Notes under the pieces: model-generated
What the model was told of the DNA's origin: nothing
Databases searched by the model: none
What the model saw: the letters and a program-made list of their open reading frames with translations, nothing else
Translations under genes and position numbers: made by a program
Assembly (NCBI RefSeq): GCF_047338595.1
Contig: NZ_JBLFBO010000001.1
Location: 377,666-441,665 of the forward strand
Direction of reading: 5' to 3'
DNA length: 64,000 bases
From: Nitrospira_D sp019636945
Lineage (GTDB): Bacteria; Nitrospirota; Nitrospiria; Nitrospirales; Nitrospiraceae
Shown: piece after piece, positions 15,142 to 24,218 of the stretch
Layout: each line of letters begins with the position of its first letter
Position numbering within the stretch: the first letter of the stretch is position 1

Positions 15142-15188
15142 ACAGCATATTTCTCGCTATGCTAAGGTAACCACCCTTGGTTATGGGA

Positions 15189-15265
15189 GCGCCTGTAGCT
15201 CAGCTGGATAGAGCATCAGCCTCCGGAGCTGAGGGCCACAGGTTCAAATCCTGTCAGGCGCACCA
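15189..15265 (+). tRNA. tRNA-Arg (CCG)
   Basis: A complete cloverleaf: acceptor GCGCCTG / CAGGCGC, D-arm AGCTCAGCTGGATAGAGC, anticodon loop containing CCG, T-arm ACAGGTTCAAATCCTGT, discriminator A and encoded CCA. Confidence 0.95.
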
Positions 15266-15307
15266 AACCGCTTCTTGTAATCGGCATCGACAATTCAATA
15301 CCCGGTG

Positions 15308-15383
<76 letters not shown>

Positions 15384-15524
15384 TTTCACATCAACTAGCT
15401 CTGCATCCGTCTACTGTCTCCTTGGTAGTGGAGGGGAATGCGTTGCATTTTTGGCATTTGCCAGAGATGTTCTCCTGATAGACGGTCCCAATGTTCACGG
15501 CGTTTACAGTGAGGCCTTCTCTAT

Positions 15525-16640
15525 CTATTCAATTGTTTTGGCAAGAGTGCCGGCGATAATCTCATTTCCTTCCCGAGTTAAGTGGGCCTGAATGTCGAAG
15601 TAATGTTCTTTGGGAATCTTTAAACGTGAAAGATCAACAAAGCAACTGAGATTAGATCCTGCTCGTATAATGTAGGGATATACTTCCGTTATACTTTCAA
15701 TATCATGCAATGTAGTCTTAGGATTTAATCTCTCGGTAAAGAACGATGAGGGTTGTAAAATACAATAAAAATTGGCGCCTCTGCTCTTTACTAACTGTTC
15801 AGCTGCTCTCCAATTATTAATTATAAAATCACTAACTGCTTCAGCCGTCACGTGGTTAGTGCAATCCGAGTGTGAGTCCGACTGATGTACTCGACGTGAT
15901 TTAATTTGTTCATAGAGCGCGTAGATTGATGTTTCCCTGACAAATGCCGTAAGTCCAAACAAGAGAGAATGTCGCCCGTACGGAGTATATGAAGTAACTG
16001 ACAAGGCATCATTGATCTGCTGTTCTCGAGCATGTGCCCCTACCATACCTGGATAGCATCCATACACCGCATCGTTGTATCCATCATAAAATACAACTGA
16101 ATCTCCCTTTTGTATTTCACTTAAATTAGAAATCAGCCTATTTAAAGATTGTCTATTTGTCCATGCGAGCTCCGCATAATTGATAGAATTCAAGCCCGTC
16201 CTTTTTGTAAATAACGATGGAATGGCCCCATCATCTCGTACTCCATATCCCCACATGGTGGAGCCACCAAAGAAATGGATTGTGTGTGCGGTATTAGATT
16301 TAACTGGGCTCCCTGTAACTCTCAACCCTTTCCCGGTTATATTGATATACCTCCCATGAAACTCCTTTGATTGCCAGCCGACATGCGATTTATAGGGGAT
16401 ATTGGCTGTCCCTTGATATTCAGTAAAAAACTCCAACTGTTCTGGATCAAGGGATGGAAGATCCTTTGGGGTCGAAGATGCCTCCAGTTGTGCCTTGGCT
16501 GTAAAAACGTACGCACACAACTCTGCTAGTCCTGCCATCATCATGGTGATTAACAAGATAATTGATACCGTACCTACGTTCTTTTTTATGGTCATAATTG
16601 ATTTGAGCGATGATTTCCACTGTGGAATAGTTCCATTCAC
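15525..16640 (-). CDS. Membrane-anchored SGNH-hydrolase-like protein
   Basis: 371 residues with one N-terminal membrane segment (about 24-46) and an exported domain. SGNH-type blocks are visible: block I FFGGSTMWGYG (Ser127), block III FYDGYNDAVYG (Asn189), and a C-terminal block V-like FDIQAHLTREGN (Asp349, His353, one residue wider than the usual DxxH). Such proteins often remove or add acyl groups on surface polysaccharides. The gene is much richer in A and T than its neighbours and lies next to two tRNA genes, which suggests horizontal acquisition. The start may be the Met at residue 16. The substrate is unknown. Confidence 0.7.
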   Translation of the reverse strand: MNGTIPQWKSSLKSIMTIKKNVGTVSIILLITMMMAGLAELCAYVFTAKAQLEASSTPKDLPSLDPEQLEFFTEYQGTANIPYKSHVGWQSKEFHGRYINITGKGLRVTGSPVKSNTAHTIHFFGGSTMWGYGVRDDGAIPSLFTKRTGLNSINYAELAWTNRQSLNRLISNLSEIQKGDSVVFYDGYNDAVYGCYPGMVGAHAREQQINDALSVTSYTPYGRHSLLFGLTAFVRETSIYALYEQIKSRRVHQSDSHSDCTNHVTAEAVSDFIINNWRAAEQLVKSRGANFYCILQPSSFFTERLNPKTTLHDIESITEVYPYIIRAGSNLSCFVDLSRLKIPKEHYFDIQAHLTREGNEIIAGTLAKTIE

Positions 16641-16859
16641 GCGGAGTCCCTCTTTCTTGTAACGGGGAATAATCCCATCAAGGAGTCCTTCTGCTGTCTG
16701 CTGCTATTGCTTTGCATGTATCGCCCTTGCTTCATCATATCGGTATACATTGCCCGCGGGCGGATAAAACCTTCTAGTGCGCGTTTGCTTTCCCGCATAC
16801 TCGGGAGTATGAGCTCGCTCTGTGTGTGGAGCCGACACGGGTGCTCTATGTGCGACGGC

Positions 16860-18233
16860 CTAGGTGACCAGCACATGCCGAGGCTGAAGAGTCATCTTGA
16901 TGCCTCCTTTCGGCCGCAAGGTCACCATAAGGTAAGGTTCTACCTTGTCTTGTGCCAATTGCAGATCATAGTGTCGGCCAATCAAGGCTAGCAGGAGTGG
17001 TCCTTCAACAGACGCGAAATGAAGTCCTACGCAGGTGCGTGGTCCTGCACCAAACGGCATGTAGGCGTAGCGAGAACCTGGGCGCTTGTCATCCAGCCAT
17101 CGCTCCGGCCGAAATTGCTCAGGGTCCGTCCAAAAATCTGGATGCCTATGGAGATTGTATGAGCCGACCAAGACGAAGGCGCCTTCCGGCAGGGACAGCC
17201 CACCGACCGTCGTATTCACCGCGGCTTTGCGGTGAACCGCCGGTGCCGGTGGATAGAGACGGAGTGATTCCTCGAAGATGGCGCGCGTATAGGGAAGCCG
17301 CTCAAGATCCTCGGCGTTGGGGGGGCGTCCCTGGAGCACTCGGTCCACTTCCTCATGAAAACGTGCTTTCGTCTCGGCGTGAGTCGCCAAGAGATACCAT
17401 GTCCAGGAGAGAGCATTGGCGGTCGTCTCGTGGCCCGCAGCAAAAATGGTCAACGCTTCATCCCGCAGCTCTTGATCGGTCAGGCCCTCACCGGTTTCGT
17501 CGTCTCGTGCCTGAAGCAGCAGATCCAGGAGGTCATCATGGTGTGCGCCGCTCCGGCGCCGTTCCGCGAGTAGGCCATACATCAGCCTGTCCATGAACCG
17601 CATCACGGAATGAAATTCACGGTTGCGGGCAGTCGGCACCCACAGGGGGAGGGACAGGGGATTACTGAACGAGTCGAAGGCATACTTGATACTGACTTGG
17701 AGGGCATGACTGATTCGATCGGTGTGTTGGGTCATGCTGGCGGTGAACATCGTTTGTGAAATGACTTCGAGGGCCAGCTGCATCATTTCCGCAGCAATGT
17801 CGATGGTGTCTCCTTCCTGGTCTTTCCACGAAACCAATCGTTGCTCGCCGACCTGGGCCATGCGATCGGCCATCGCGGCCATCCGAGAGCGGTGAAAGAT
17901 CGGCTGGATGATGCGGCGATGCCGTTTCCACACTTCACCAGAACTGGTTACCAAGCCATTGCCCAGGACTAGGGCAAGGCCATGTGGTTTTCGAGGATTG
18001 TAGACCTTCACAAAACGATCCGACTGTTTGACCAGGATTTCTTCGGCGAGGTCAGGATGACTGAACAGATAGAATGTCTTCGGACCAAGCCGGAAGCGGA
18101 TCGCATCCCCGTGCTGCCGCCACCAGGCCGAGAGGGACTCCAGAGGACGCTGCCTAAACGCACCAAGGTGACCCAGCAACGGTACTGCTCCGGGAACATC
18201 GACTAAGGTGAAGGAGGAAACAGAGTCCGACAT
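16860..18233 (-). CDS. Cytochrome P450
   Basis: 457 residues from MSDSVSSFTLVDVPG. Earlier in-frame starts exist but precede the usual proline-rich entry. P450s use heme and O2 to hydroxylate organic substrates. All hallmarks are present: the I-helix AGHETT, the K-helix ExxR (EESLRLYPP), the PERW segment (FRPERW) and the heme loop FGAGPRTCVG with ligand Cys401. The WxxxR of the C helix (VWKRHRR) is seen as well. There is no N-terminal membrane anchor, and no ferredoxin or reductase is adjacent, so electrons must come from another locus. The substrate is unknown. Confidence 0.95.
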   Translation of the reverse strand: MSDSVSSFTLVDVPGAVPLLGHLGAFRQRPLESLSAWWRQHGDAIRFRLGPKTFYLFSHPDLAEEILVKQSDRFVKVYNPRKPHGLALVLGNGLVTSSGEVWKRHRRIIQPIFHRSRMAAMADRMAQVGEQRLVSWKDQEGDTIDIAAEMMQLALEVISQTMFTASMTQHTDRISHALQVSIKYAFDSFSNPLSLPLWVPTARNREFHSVMRFMDRLMYGLLAERRRSGAHHDDLLDLLLQARDDETGEGLTDQELRDEALTIFAAGHETTANALSWTWYLLATHAETKARFHEEVDRVLQGRPPNAEDLERLPYTRAIFEESLRLYPPAPAVHRKAAVNTTVGGLSLPEGAFVLVGSYNLHRHPDFWTDPEQFRPERWLDDKRPGSRYAYMPFGAGPRTCVGLHFASVEGPLLLALIGRHYDLQLAQDKVEPYLMVTLRPKGGIKMTLQPRHVLVT

Positions 18234-18819
18234 GAGAGCAGGGACCGTATCACAGTGGGCGAGAGGCATCAAACAGGTATGGATTAACTCGGACCTTTGA
18301 TCTGGCTGGCCCAAGAACAACTGCTTATGAATTTGTGTGATCTACCGCAAATGCAGTGAGATGGAGTTAAAACCTATTGTGGTCATCACGAGTGTCTGCA
18401 TTGAATAGCTCATCGTGATGCGATGCCCCAATTGGAATTCGATGATTGAGGGGCAATGTCGCGCACTGCTCGCCTCTCTTGCTGGCAGGTTTTTAACATC
18501 CTCACACCACTCCATGTCCCTATTTGGGGGCTGTTCGTCGAGAAAGAGTCAGTTTGGTGCACGCACCAATGCTTTCCAGGCTCATCCGCAGTTCATTTTT
18601 AAAGACAGGAAAGTCCTCTGCTACAGAACTCGCCAGTGCTGAGTTTTGCCTTCGGTGAGACGAGTTATGCTACGTACATACTGCCGGGTAGGGTTTGCTC
18701 CGAGAAGCCCCAACCGTACGTCAACAATGGATTCGCTTGTAGTCGTCCTATATCGTACGTTACGATGTCGAAATAAGCATCGCTAAATTGAATTGATGAT
18801 ACACGGATAGGAGGATGTC
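18234..18819. other. Intergenic region between divergent genes
   Basis: About 590 bases upstream of both the P450 gene and the secreted Ser/Gly-rich gene. It should hold both promoters. No gene, RNA or convincing promoter pair was recognised. Confidence 0.5.
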
Positions 18820-19290
18820 ATGAGGCATACGCACATATTGACGGCCTTGGCGATCTTCGCCGTAACCGGAATAGTCAGCCAATCTCCAAACCTTGCCCAG
18901 GCGTGGCAGGGGAATGACATTGCGCATCTCAGTGGGATCATGAAGAGTGCTGCTGTTGCAAGTGTTGAGCAGCAGTCGTTGATTCACAAGGTGGGAGCTG
19001 ACAGCTATTCCGGTGGTTATTCAGGGATGTCAGGAGCCGACATGAAATCTGGCACGGCACCATCGTCTCAAGGGGGCGTATCAGGTACTCAACCCCGTTC
19101 GACGGGGGACTATAAGTTCAGTGCACCCGGTAACGACAGTCGATATGGCTCCGGCCCTTCCAACCCCTCAGACAACTACTTTAAGAAGGAATCGTCTGGA
19201 TCCTCGACTGGACCTTACGGTGGGTCCATCTATGGTGGGCTCCCGTCGACGCCGAGTGCAGATCCGATGATCAAGGATTTGAGTCGGTAA
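18820..19290 (+). CDS. Secreted Ser/Gly-rich low-complexity protein
   Basis: 156 residues. The ATG is preceded by GGAGG at good spacing. Residues 1-28 form a signal peptide ending LAQAW. After ~30 ordinary residues the rest is dominated by Ser, Gly, Pro, Tyr and Asn (SYSGGYSGMSG, SSGSSTGPYGGSIYGG) and is probably disordered outside the cytoplasm. No family is recognised. It may be an envelope or matrix protein. Confidence 0.7.
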   Translation: MRHTHILTALAIFAVTGIVSQSPNLAQAWQGNDIAHLSGIMKSAAVASVEQQSLIHKVGADSYSGGYSGMSGADMKSGTAPSSQGGVSGTQPRSTGDYKFSAPGNDSRYGSGPSNPSDNYFKKESSGSSTGPYGGSIYGGLPSTPSADPMIKDLSR

Positions 19291-19718
19291 ACCGTCAATA
19301 ACGGCAGAGGGGGATATGGATGGAGGAGCGAGGAGCTTCCTGAGACCTGAGGTCACTCCAGTTTTGCGGGTCCTCTACTTACCCAGATAGGCTTGAGAGC
19401 CTCAGCTACTTCTGATGCGGCTGGTAAGGGCGGACCTACTTCTCTCATGATGGTTTTCTTGGCCAGAGCACGTGTAGCGTGCTGAAGGAGATCTTACTCC
19501 GCATCCTCCTCGCAGCCTGCTACCTTGGCCGTCATGAATTTGTGTGTCACTCCGTCCGGTAGCTCTTCAGTTACAGTCAGGACCGTGATTTGAACTTGCC
19601 GTGTACAGGCCCCTTGGGAAACGCATCTTAGGATGGTATCCTGAGCTCTCGGTGTCTATTCGTCTTCACCCGTTATACCCGCATGATAGGAGTGCCCTGC
19701 TCAGGGGAAGCAGTATCT
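19291..19718. other. Intergenic region with a start-less minus-strand frame
   Basis: No intact gene. On the minus strand, 19655 down to 19494 holds a 53-codon open frame that reads like a protein C-terminus (QVQITVLTVTEELPDGVTHK ... AKVAGCEEDAE) but has no usable start and a TAG just upstream. It may be a gene remnant or chance. Confidence 0.4.
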
Positions 19719-21059
19719 ATGGCCGATTCTACACGCACCCCCCCATTTGAAAAGCAGGATCTTTGGGCGAAGGATCTGACAACCATGTCTGGGGTTCGGC
19801 GCCTGAGCACTCAAGTGCTCAGGCTGGCTACCGCGGTCGGGATGGAATTCCGTCATCGCTTGCTCGATGCTCGGGCGGCCGGGCTGGTCTATGCGACGTT
19901 GTTGTCGTTGGTCCCATTTCTCGCCGTCATGTTCTCGGTGCTCAAGGCCTTTGATGTCCACCACGTCATCGAACCTCTCCTGGCTCAGGTGTTGGAACCG
20001 CTGGGCCCAAAGAGTCACGAGATCACGGCCACGCTCGTGGGATTCGTGGATAATATCAAGATCGGTGTGCTCGGCGTCGTCGGCATCGGCGGTCTCTTCT
20101 ACACGACCTACTCACTTATCGACAAAATTGAACAGGCGTTGAATGCGATCTGGCAGGTGAAGCAGGGGCGTACCTGGGAACGAAAGTTTGCCGACTATTT
20201 AAGTGCGGTCCTGGTGGGGCCGGTGCTCGTCATGAGCGCGTTCGGGATGGTGGCGTCGCTTCAGAGTCACAGTCTGGTCCAGCGACTTGTGGGCATGGAA
20301 CCGTTCGGGACGCTGCTGGTGTGGGCCGGCGAAGTGATTCCTTTATTGATGCTCTGCGTGGTGTTCACGTTCTTTTATAAGGTGATTCCCAATACCCACG
20401 TCCATATCCGCTCGGCTGCTGTCGGTGGTGTCTCGGCAGCCACCCTCTGGATCATGGCAGAGGAGATCTTTGCCAAATTTGTTGCAGCCTCAGCCAACTA
20501 CAGCGCGATCTATTCAAGTTTTGCCGTGCTCATTCTGTTTCTACTGTGGCTGTATACCGGATGGATGATTGTGTTGATCGGGGCGCAGTTCTCCTTTTTT
20601 CATCAATTTCCGACGGCTTATTTGTCTCGTCTGCTGTGGGAACAGGGGACCTACGTCTTTCGTGAACAACTGGCTCTCAAAGTTTTACGAGTCCTGGGAC
20701 ATCACTACCTGAAAGGCGATCGTCCGTTGAAACTACCCGAGCTTTCGAGCGAATTGAACATGCCTTTATCGCTGGTTGAGGAGGAGGTCGAACGTCTTGT
20801 GGCCAATGGATTCGTGGGTCGTCTTCAGGAGCCGGAAGGGTTCAGCCTTCTTAAAGCACCGGATCTGATTTTCGTGAAAGAGGTGCTCAACTCGGTTCGC
20901 AATGGCACTCCGCCATGGATCGTCCCTCACCTGGAGGCCAGTGATCCGGTGTCGGCGCTCTTGCGCCGTCGTGATCAGGCAGTGGAGCGCGCGCTGGCCG
21001 GGGAAACGATAGAATCACTCCTACATGATCGCTCGCCGTTTCAGTCGACTGAGTCGTAA
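19719..21059 (+). CDS. YihY/BrkB-family inner-membrane protein with C-terminal winged-helix-like tail
   Basis: 446 residues from the ATG of MADSTRTPPF, preceded by AGGGGAAG. The central ~290 residues carry about six membrane segments and family phrases such as ARAAGLVYATLLSLVPFLAV, IWQVKQGRTWERKFADYL, PNTHVHIRSAAVGG and NYSAIYSSFAVLILFLLWLY. This is the BrkB/YihY family, once misnamed RNase BN. After residue ~320 a soluble tail (LPELSSELNMPLSLVEEEVERLVANGFV) resembles a winged helix, as in several family members. The transported substrate, if any, is unknown. Confidence 0.9.
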   Translation: MADSTRTPPFEKQDLWAKDLTTMSGVRRLSTQVLRLATAVGMEFRHRLLDARAAGLVYATLLSLVPFLAVMFSVLKAFDVHHVIEPLLAQVLEPLGPKSHEITATLVGFVDNIKIGVLGVVGIGGLFYTTYSLIDKIEQALNAIWQVKQGRTWERKFADYLSAVLVGPVLVMSAFGMVASLQSHSLVQRLVGMEPFGTLLVWAGEVIPLLMLCVVFTFFYKVIPNTHVHIRSAAVGGVSAATLWIMAEEIFAKFVAASANYSAIYSSFAVLILFLLWLYTGWMIVLIGAQFSFFHQFPTAYLSRLLWEQGTYVFREQLALKVLRVLGHHYLKGDRPLKLPELSSELNMPLSLVEEEVERLVANGFVGRLQEPEGFSLLKAPDLIFVKEVLNSVRNGTPPWIVPHLEASDPVSALLRRRDQAVERALAGETIESLLHDRSPFQSTES

Positions 21060-21151
21060 CGAGCTGCGGAAGAGTCTTCTTCCCTGCGGTGGACTTAAGA
21101 AACCGTTCTGTTCCCGGTTGTCAAATCAAGTCTGAAAGGGGATCCTGCGGT

Positions 21152-21628
21152 CTAGGGCTGGTGCTCAGATACCGCTGTAGCCTTGTGTTGACCGAATGAG
21201 CGCACGTAGAGCAGAACCTGCCAGGCTTCCTCTTCGGTCAGGATCAGTGGGATAAATGGCGCCATTGCCGTGCCCTTGCTGCCGTTTTTCAAGATCCAGA
21301 GAAGCTCACCATCGGTTCTAGCCGTCTGCCATTCCTTGTCGGTGAAATTGCGAGGCAAAGGACCCTTGAGCGTTCCCGGCTCTATGTCCGCTCCTAGTCC
21401 CTTGCCGTCTCTTCCATGGCAGGTGGCACAGAACGCCTTACCCTCAAACAGCCTTTTCCCTTTGTCAATCGTCTCCTCCGTAGCCGGTAGCGGATTCTTC
21501 CATGTCCTTACCTGTTGGAGCTGGTCCACTGGCACTCGGGGTTTCAGGATTGCTTCATCAGCCCCAAAGGCGGACATGGCTGGCAAGCCCAGGACCGACA
21601 GTAGCGCAAGCAGTAGATATGCATTCAT
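21152..21628 (-). CDS. Periplasmic monoheme cytochrome c
   Basis: 158 residues from the ATG preceded by GAGAG. Residues 1-22 form a signal peptide ending SAFGA. One heme-binding CATCH motif (Cys67, Cys70, His71) and a likely axial Met122 in GTAMAPF define a class I-type c cytochrome. It probably shuttles electrons in the periplasm, but the partners are not shown here. The gene is followed downstream on the same strand by nothing, and upstream lies the DUF1264 gene, 100 bases away. Confidence 0.9.
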   Translation of the reverse strand: MNAYLLLALLSVLGLPAMSAFGADEAILKPRVPVDQLQQVRTWKNPLPATEETIDKGKRLFEGKAFCATCHGRDGKGLGADIEPGTLKGPLPRNFTDKEWQTARTDGELLWILKNGSKGTAMAPFIPLILTEEEAWQVLLYVRSFGQHKATAVSEHQP

Positions 21629-21729
21629 GTCCATTTCTCTCGTTTTCTCATCTGGCAGGATCATCGGCTCAACGATAGGGGTCGGCCCAATCCGCGGAGG
21701 ATCAAGCCGACCCGCTGGAGATGATGAGT

Positions 21730-22248
21730 CTATTTATCTGAATATCCAGGGAATTTGTGTCCCAAGGACTGCGGGAAACTCACAGTTCCATCAGGGAATT
21801 CCTGCCCATGCTGCCACAGTTGGTACACGATACCGTCTGTCCCTGCAGCTATTTCTACGACCTTGGCGGCCTGGTCAGCAGGCATATCCAGTACTTGAAC
21901 TCGCCCGGTCGCGACCTCCACCTTATGGTCGTGGAAATGCCGGTGCCATTGAATGGCCGGGAGCTTTCGTGTGAGGTCCTTAGCGATGAAGTACTCGACC
22001 GCGACCAGCGGAGCCTTTGGATCGGTGGATTCGAAGAGCAGACATTGGAGGATCTTATCGGAAATACCCTTGCAGTAATGATGGAACGGGCCACCTGGAG
22101 TTCCATCTGCCATCATATGAGGCGCCTGGACATGAATGTCGTATCCGACTGCGGGACCGGCTGGTTCCCCGCTCACGGCTTTTTGTGTGGCAAGGCTACT
22201 ACATCCGATGGCAACCAGTGCAAATGCGGCTAAGAGCCCTTGTCTCAT
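21730..22248 (-). CDS. DUF1264-family exported protein
   Basis: 172 residues from MRQGLLAAFALVAIGCSSL, which is a signal peptide with a possible lipobox (AIGC, Cys18). The long in-frame extension upstream overlaps the next gene and is not used. The body matches DUF1264 (oil-body-associated-protein-like): FHHYCKGISDKILQCLLFES, VAVEYFI, LPAIQWHRHFHDHKVEVATG and FPDGTVSFPQSLG. The repeated His residues in WHRHFHDHK could bind a metal. Function in bacteria is unknown. Confidence 0.8.
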   Translation of the reverse strand: MRQGLLAAFALVAIGCSSLATQKAVSGEPAGPAVGYDIHVQAPHMMADGTPGGPFHHYCKGISDKILQCLLFESTDPKAPLVAVEYFIAKDLTRKLPAIQWHRHFHDHKVEVATGRVQVLDMPADQAAKVVEIAAGTDGIVYQLWQHGQEFPDGTVSFPQSLGHKFPGYSDK

Positions 22249-22408
22249 TGGAATACCCCCTCGTCGGTTTGAGGAGCCTTCTCCTAGCCCATCTAGGGAA
22301 AGAACAACCTCAGTATTCGATAGGGCATTAGATAGCACATGACTGAAAAGGATTCGAAGAACTTTAGGAAAAAAGAGCTGCCAAACGTGAGGGAAGGTTT
22401 GGTGCGAA

Positions 22409-23173
22409 TTACGATGGCAGGACCGGAGAAGAAGGCGAGTTCGATTTGGTTGGAGTAATGAGTTGTTGGGCTTGAGACGGAATCTTTCCCTGGGCATCCA
22501 TCATCTCAAACATCAAACAACACTTCAGTCTCCCGCAGACGCCGAGCAGGCGTGGATCATCGATCGGCAGGTCCATTTTCTTGGCCTGCTTGGCAGTGAC
22601 TGGTTTCACGTCGGTGAGAAATGATGCACAACATAAAACCAGACCACAGGTATCGATTCCACCCAGCCGCCGAGCTTCTTCACGGACCCCGACCTGGCGC
22701 ATTTCAATTCGACCGCCAAACCGCCGTGCGAGGTCACGCACGAGCTCTCGAAAATCGATGCGTTCATCCGCCGTATAGACAAAGGTGAGCTGTCGGCGGT
22801 CTATGGCTCCATAGACCTCGACTAGTTTAAGGCGGACGTTCAGATCGGCAGCTTTCGCTTTGCAATAGCCGGCAGCCTCCTCAGAGAGGCGCTCCAGTCG
22901 AGCAATCAACTCGGCTTCCTCGGAGTCCGGCTTGCGCAAGATGGATTTCATGGCTCGCATGGGTGGAGTAAACGGGGCTGAGTAGGGCGTCGTGTAGACG
23001 ATACCGTAGGTCACCTCACCGTCGGCCTCGAGTAAGACGGGATCACCGTGCGAGAAGGGCAGCCCATTGGATCCCAACTTTTTGACTTCGCCACGGTTCC
23101 GAATCTTGACGCCAACAAGGGAGACCCATGTCGGCCAGGGAGTCAACACATCATAGTCCACAGGGGATTCCAT
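22409..23173 (-). CDS. PSP1/RicT-like protein
   Basis: 254 residues from MESPVDYDVL. A TTG at 23242 with AGAGGAAA upstream is an alternative that adds 23 residues. The PSP1 C-terminal domain is clear: VGVKIRNRGEVKKL, then KAKAADLNVRLKLVEVYG and DERIDFRELVRDLARRF. It carries the cysteine pairs of RicT (YaaT): CGLVLCCASFL and LGVCGRLKCCLMFE, which bind an iron-sulfur cluster in the Bacillus Ric complex that promotes RNA processing. In many bacteria this gene sits near DNA polymerase III delta-prime (holB); that is not visible here. Confidence 0.88.
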   Translation of the reverse strand: MESPVDYDVLTPWPTWVSLVGVKIRNRGEVKKLGSNGLPFSHGDPVLLEADGEVTYGIVYTTPYSAPFTPPMRAMKSILRKPDSEEAELIARLERLSEEAAGYCKAKAADLNVRLKLVEVYGAIDRRQLTFVYTADERIDFRELVRDLARRFGGRIEMRQVGVREEARRLGGIDTCGLVLCCASFLTDVKPVTAKQAKKMDLPIDDPRLLGVCGRLKCCLMFEMMDAQGKIPSQAQQLITPTKSNSPSSPVLPS

Positions 23174-23361
23174 GCGTTGATCATACACAATTGCCGTGCG
23201 TGGGGGAAAGGGTCGACGCTGTGGAGGGGATAAAAGTTCCAACAGCGGCGTTTCCTCTATGGATATCGTAACATATGAATATTATAGAAGAAAAACACCA
23301 ACACTCGAGCGATCTGCTTGTGGTAGGCTAATCTACCAGTGTGAGGAAGAGGGAGTGGACC

Positions 23362-23640
23362 ATGGGGACCATGTTGAAAGAGCGAAAGAAGATGCTCCGA
23401 ATTCCCAATCAGGTGGTCTTGCCGTTTGGCTATCGCATCTCGGTTCGGCAGTTATCGGATGCGGAGATGGACAAGCGTGACCCCAACGCCGACGGGATTT
23501 GGGACGATGACACGAAGACCATTTATGTACGAAAACGGCTTCCCGTGACCCGCCGCCGCTATATTCTTGCCCACGAGCTCGGTCATGCGTGGTTGGACTG
23601 GCAACATCGGTATATGGACGATGGGAAAGCGAGTATCTAA
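23362..23640 (+). CDS. Mini HExxH zinc-metallopeptidase-like protein
   Basis: 92 residues from an ATG preceded by GAGGAAGAGGGA. The C-terminus has HELGHAWLDW (HExxH zinc-binding helix) in RRRYILAHELGHAWLDWQH, like the ImmA/IrrE group. It stops 11 residues after that helix, so the third zinc ligand usually found downstream is not evident. It may be a minimal metallopeptidase or a non-catalytic domain. It converges tightly with the EVE gene. Confidence 0.65.
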   Translation: MGTMLKERKKMLRIPNQVVLPFGYRISVRQLSDAEMDKRDPNADGIWDDDTKTIYVRKRLPVTRRRYILAHELGHAWLDWQHRYMDDGKASI

Positions 23641-23652
23641 GATCCTCACCCG

Positions 23653-24123
23653 TCATCTTCCGGCCAGATGCAGAATGTGTTTCCATTCGCCCGACGTGAC
23701 AGGCTGAACGGAGAGCCGAGAACCTTTCCGCAAGAGAACCATGTCCTTGAGTTGAGGGTCTTTCCGCAACTCGTCCAATGTTAACGGTTTAGGAAAGGTT
23801 CTGACATATCTGATGTCGACCATGTCCCATCTTGGTTCGGTGGGTTTGCTTGCCGGGTCGTAGTGCTTGTCCTTCTTATCGAATTGTGTTGAATCCGGAT
23901 AGGCGGTCCTGACGACTGCTGCAATACCGACGACTGCCGGGGGATCAGCGTTACTATGGTAAAACAGAACGTGATCATCGACCGCCATCATGCGCATAAA
24001 ATTGCGAGCTTGATAATTACGCACCCCATCCCAACAGGTCCTCTGGCCGGGGGCTTGTGCGAGGTCGTCAATCGAGAACGTCGTGGGCTCGGATTTCATC
24101 AGCCAATACCTTCTAGGAACCAT
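23653..24123 (-). CDS. EVE-domain protein
   Basis: 156 residues from MVPRRYWLMKSEP. The EVE domain (PUA-like fold) fills the protein: YWLMKSEPTTFSIDDL, CWDGVRNYQARNFMR, DDHVLFYHSN, VVGIAAVV, and WDMVDIRYV. EVE proteins bind modified bases in nucleic acids. Bacterial stand-alone members are poorly characterised. A longer frame upstream is open but MVPRRYW is the family start. The next gene upstream on the same strand ends ~96 bases before this start. Confidence 0.9.
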   Translation of the reverse strand: MVPRRYWLMKSEPTTFSIDDLAQAPGQRTCWDGVRNYQARNFMRMMAVDDHVLFYHSNADPPAVVGIAAVVRTAYPDSTQFDKKDKHYDPASKPTEPRWDMVDIRYVRTFPKPLTLDELRKDPQLKDMVLLRKGSRLSVQPVTSGEWKHILHLAGR

Positions 24124-24218
24124 TCCTATCGCTCCCTTCACATGAGCCTCTACATGGGTGTGTTCACTCCGGTAGTGCCCTAGACCTGAACTACGGACCG
24201 ACTCCGTGCCCTGAAGGC

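Noticed and set aside
19494..19655. Annotating the start-less frame as a gene
   Set aside because: There is no start codon in frame and a stop lies just upstream.
21757..22233. A 158-codon plus-strand frame opposite the DUF1264 gene
   Set aside because: The minus-strand frame has a signal peptide and a family match; the plus-strand frame has neither.
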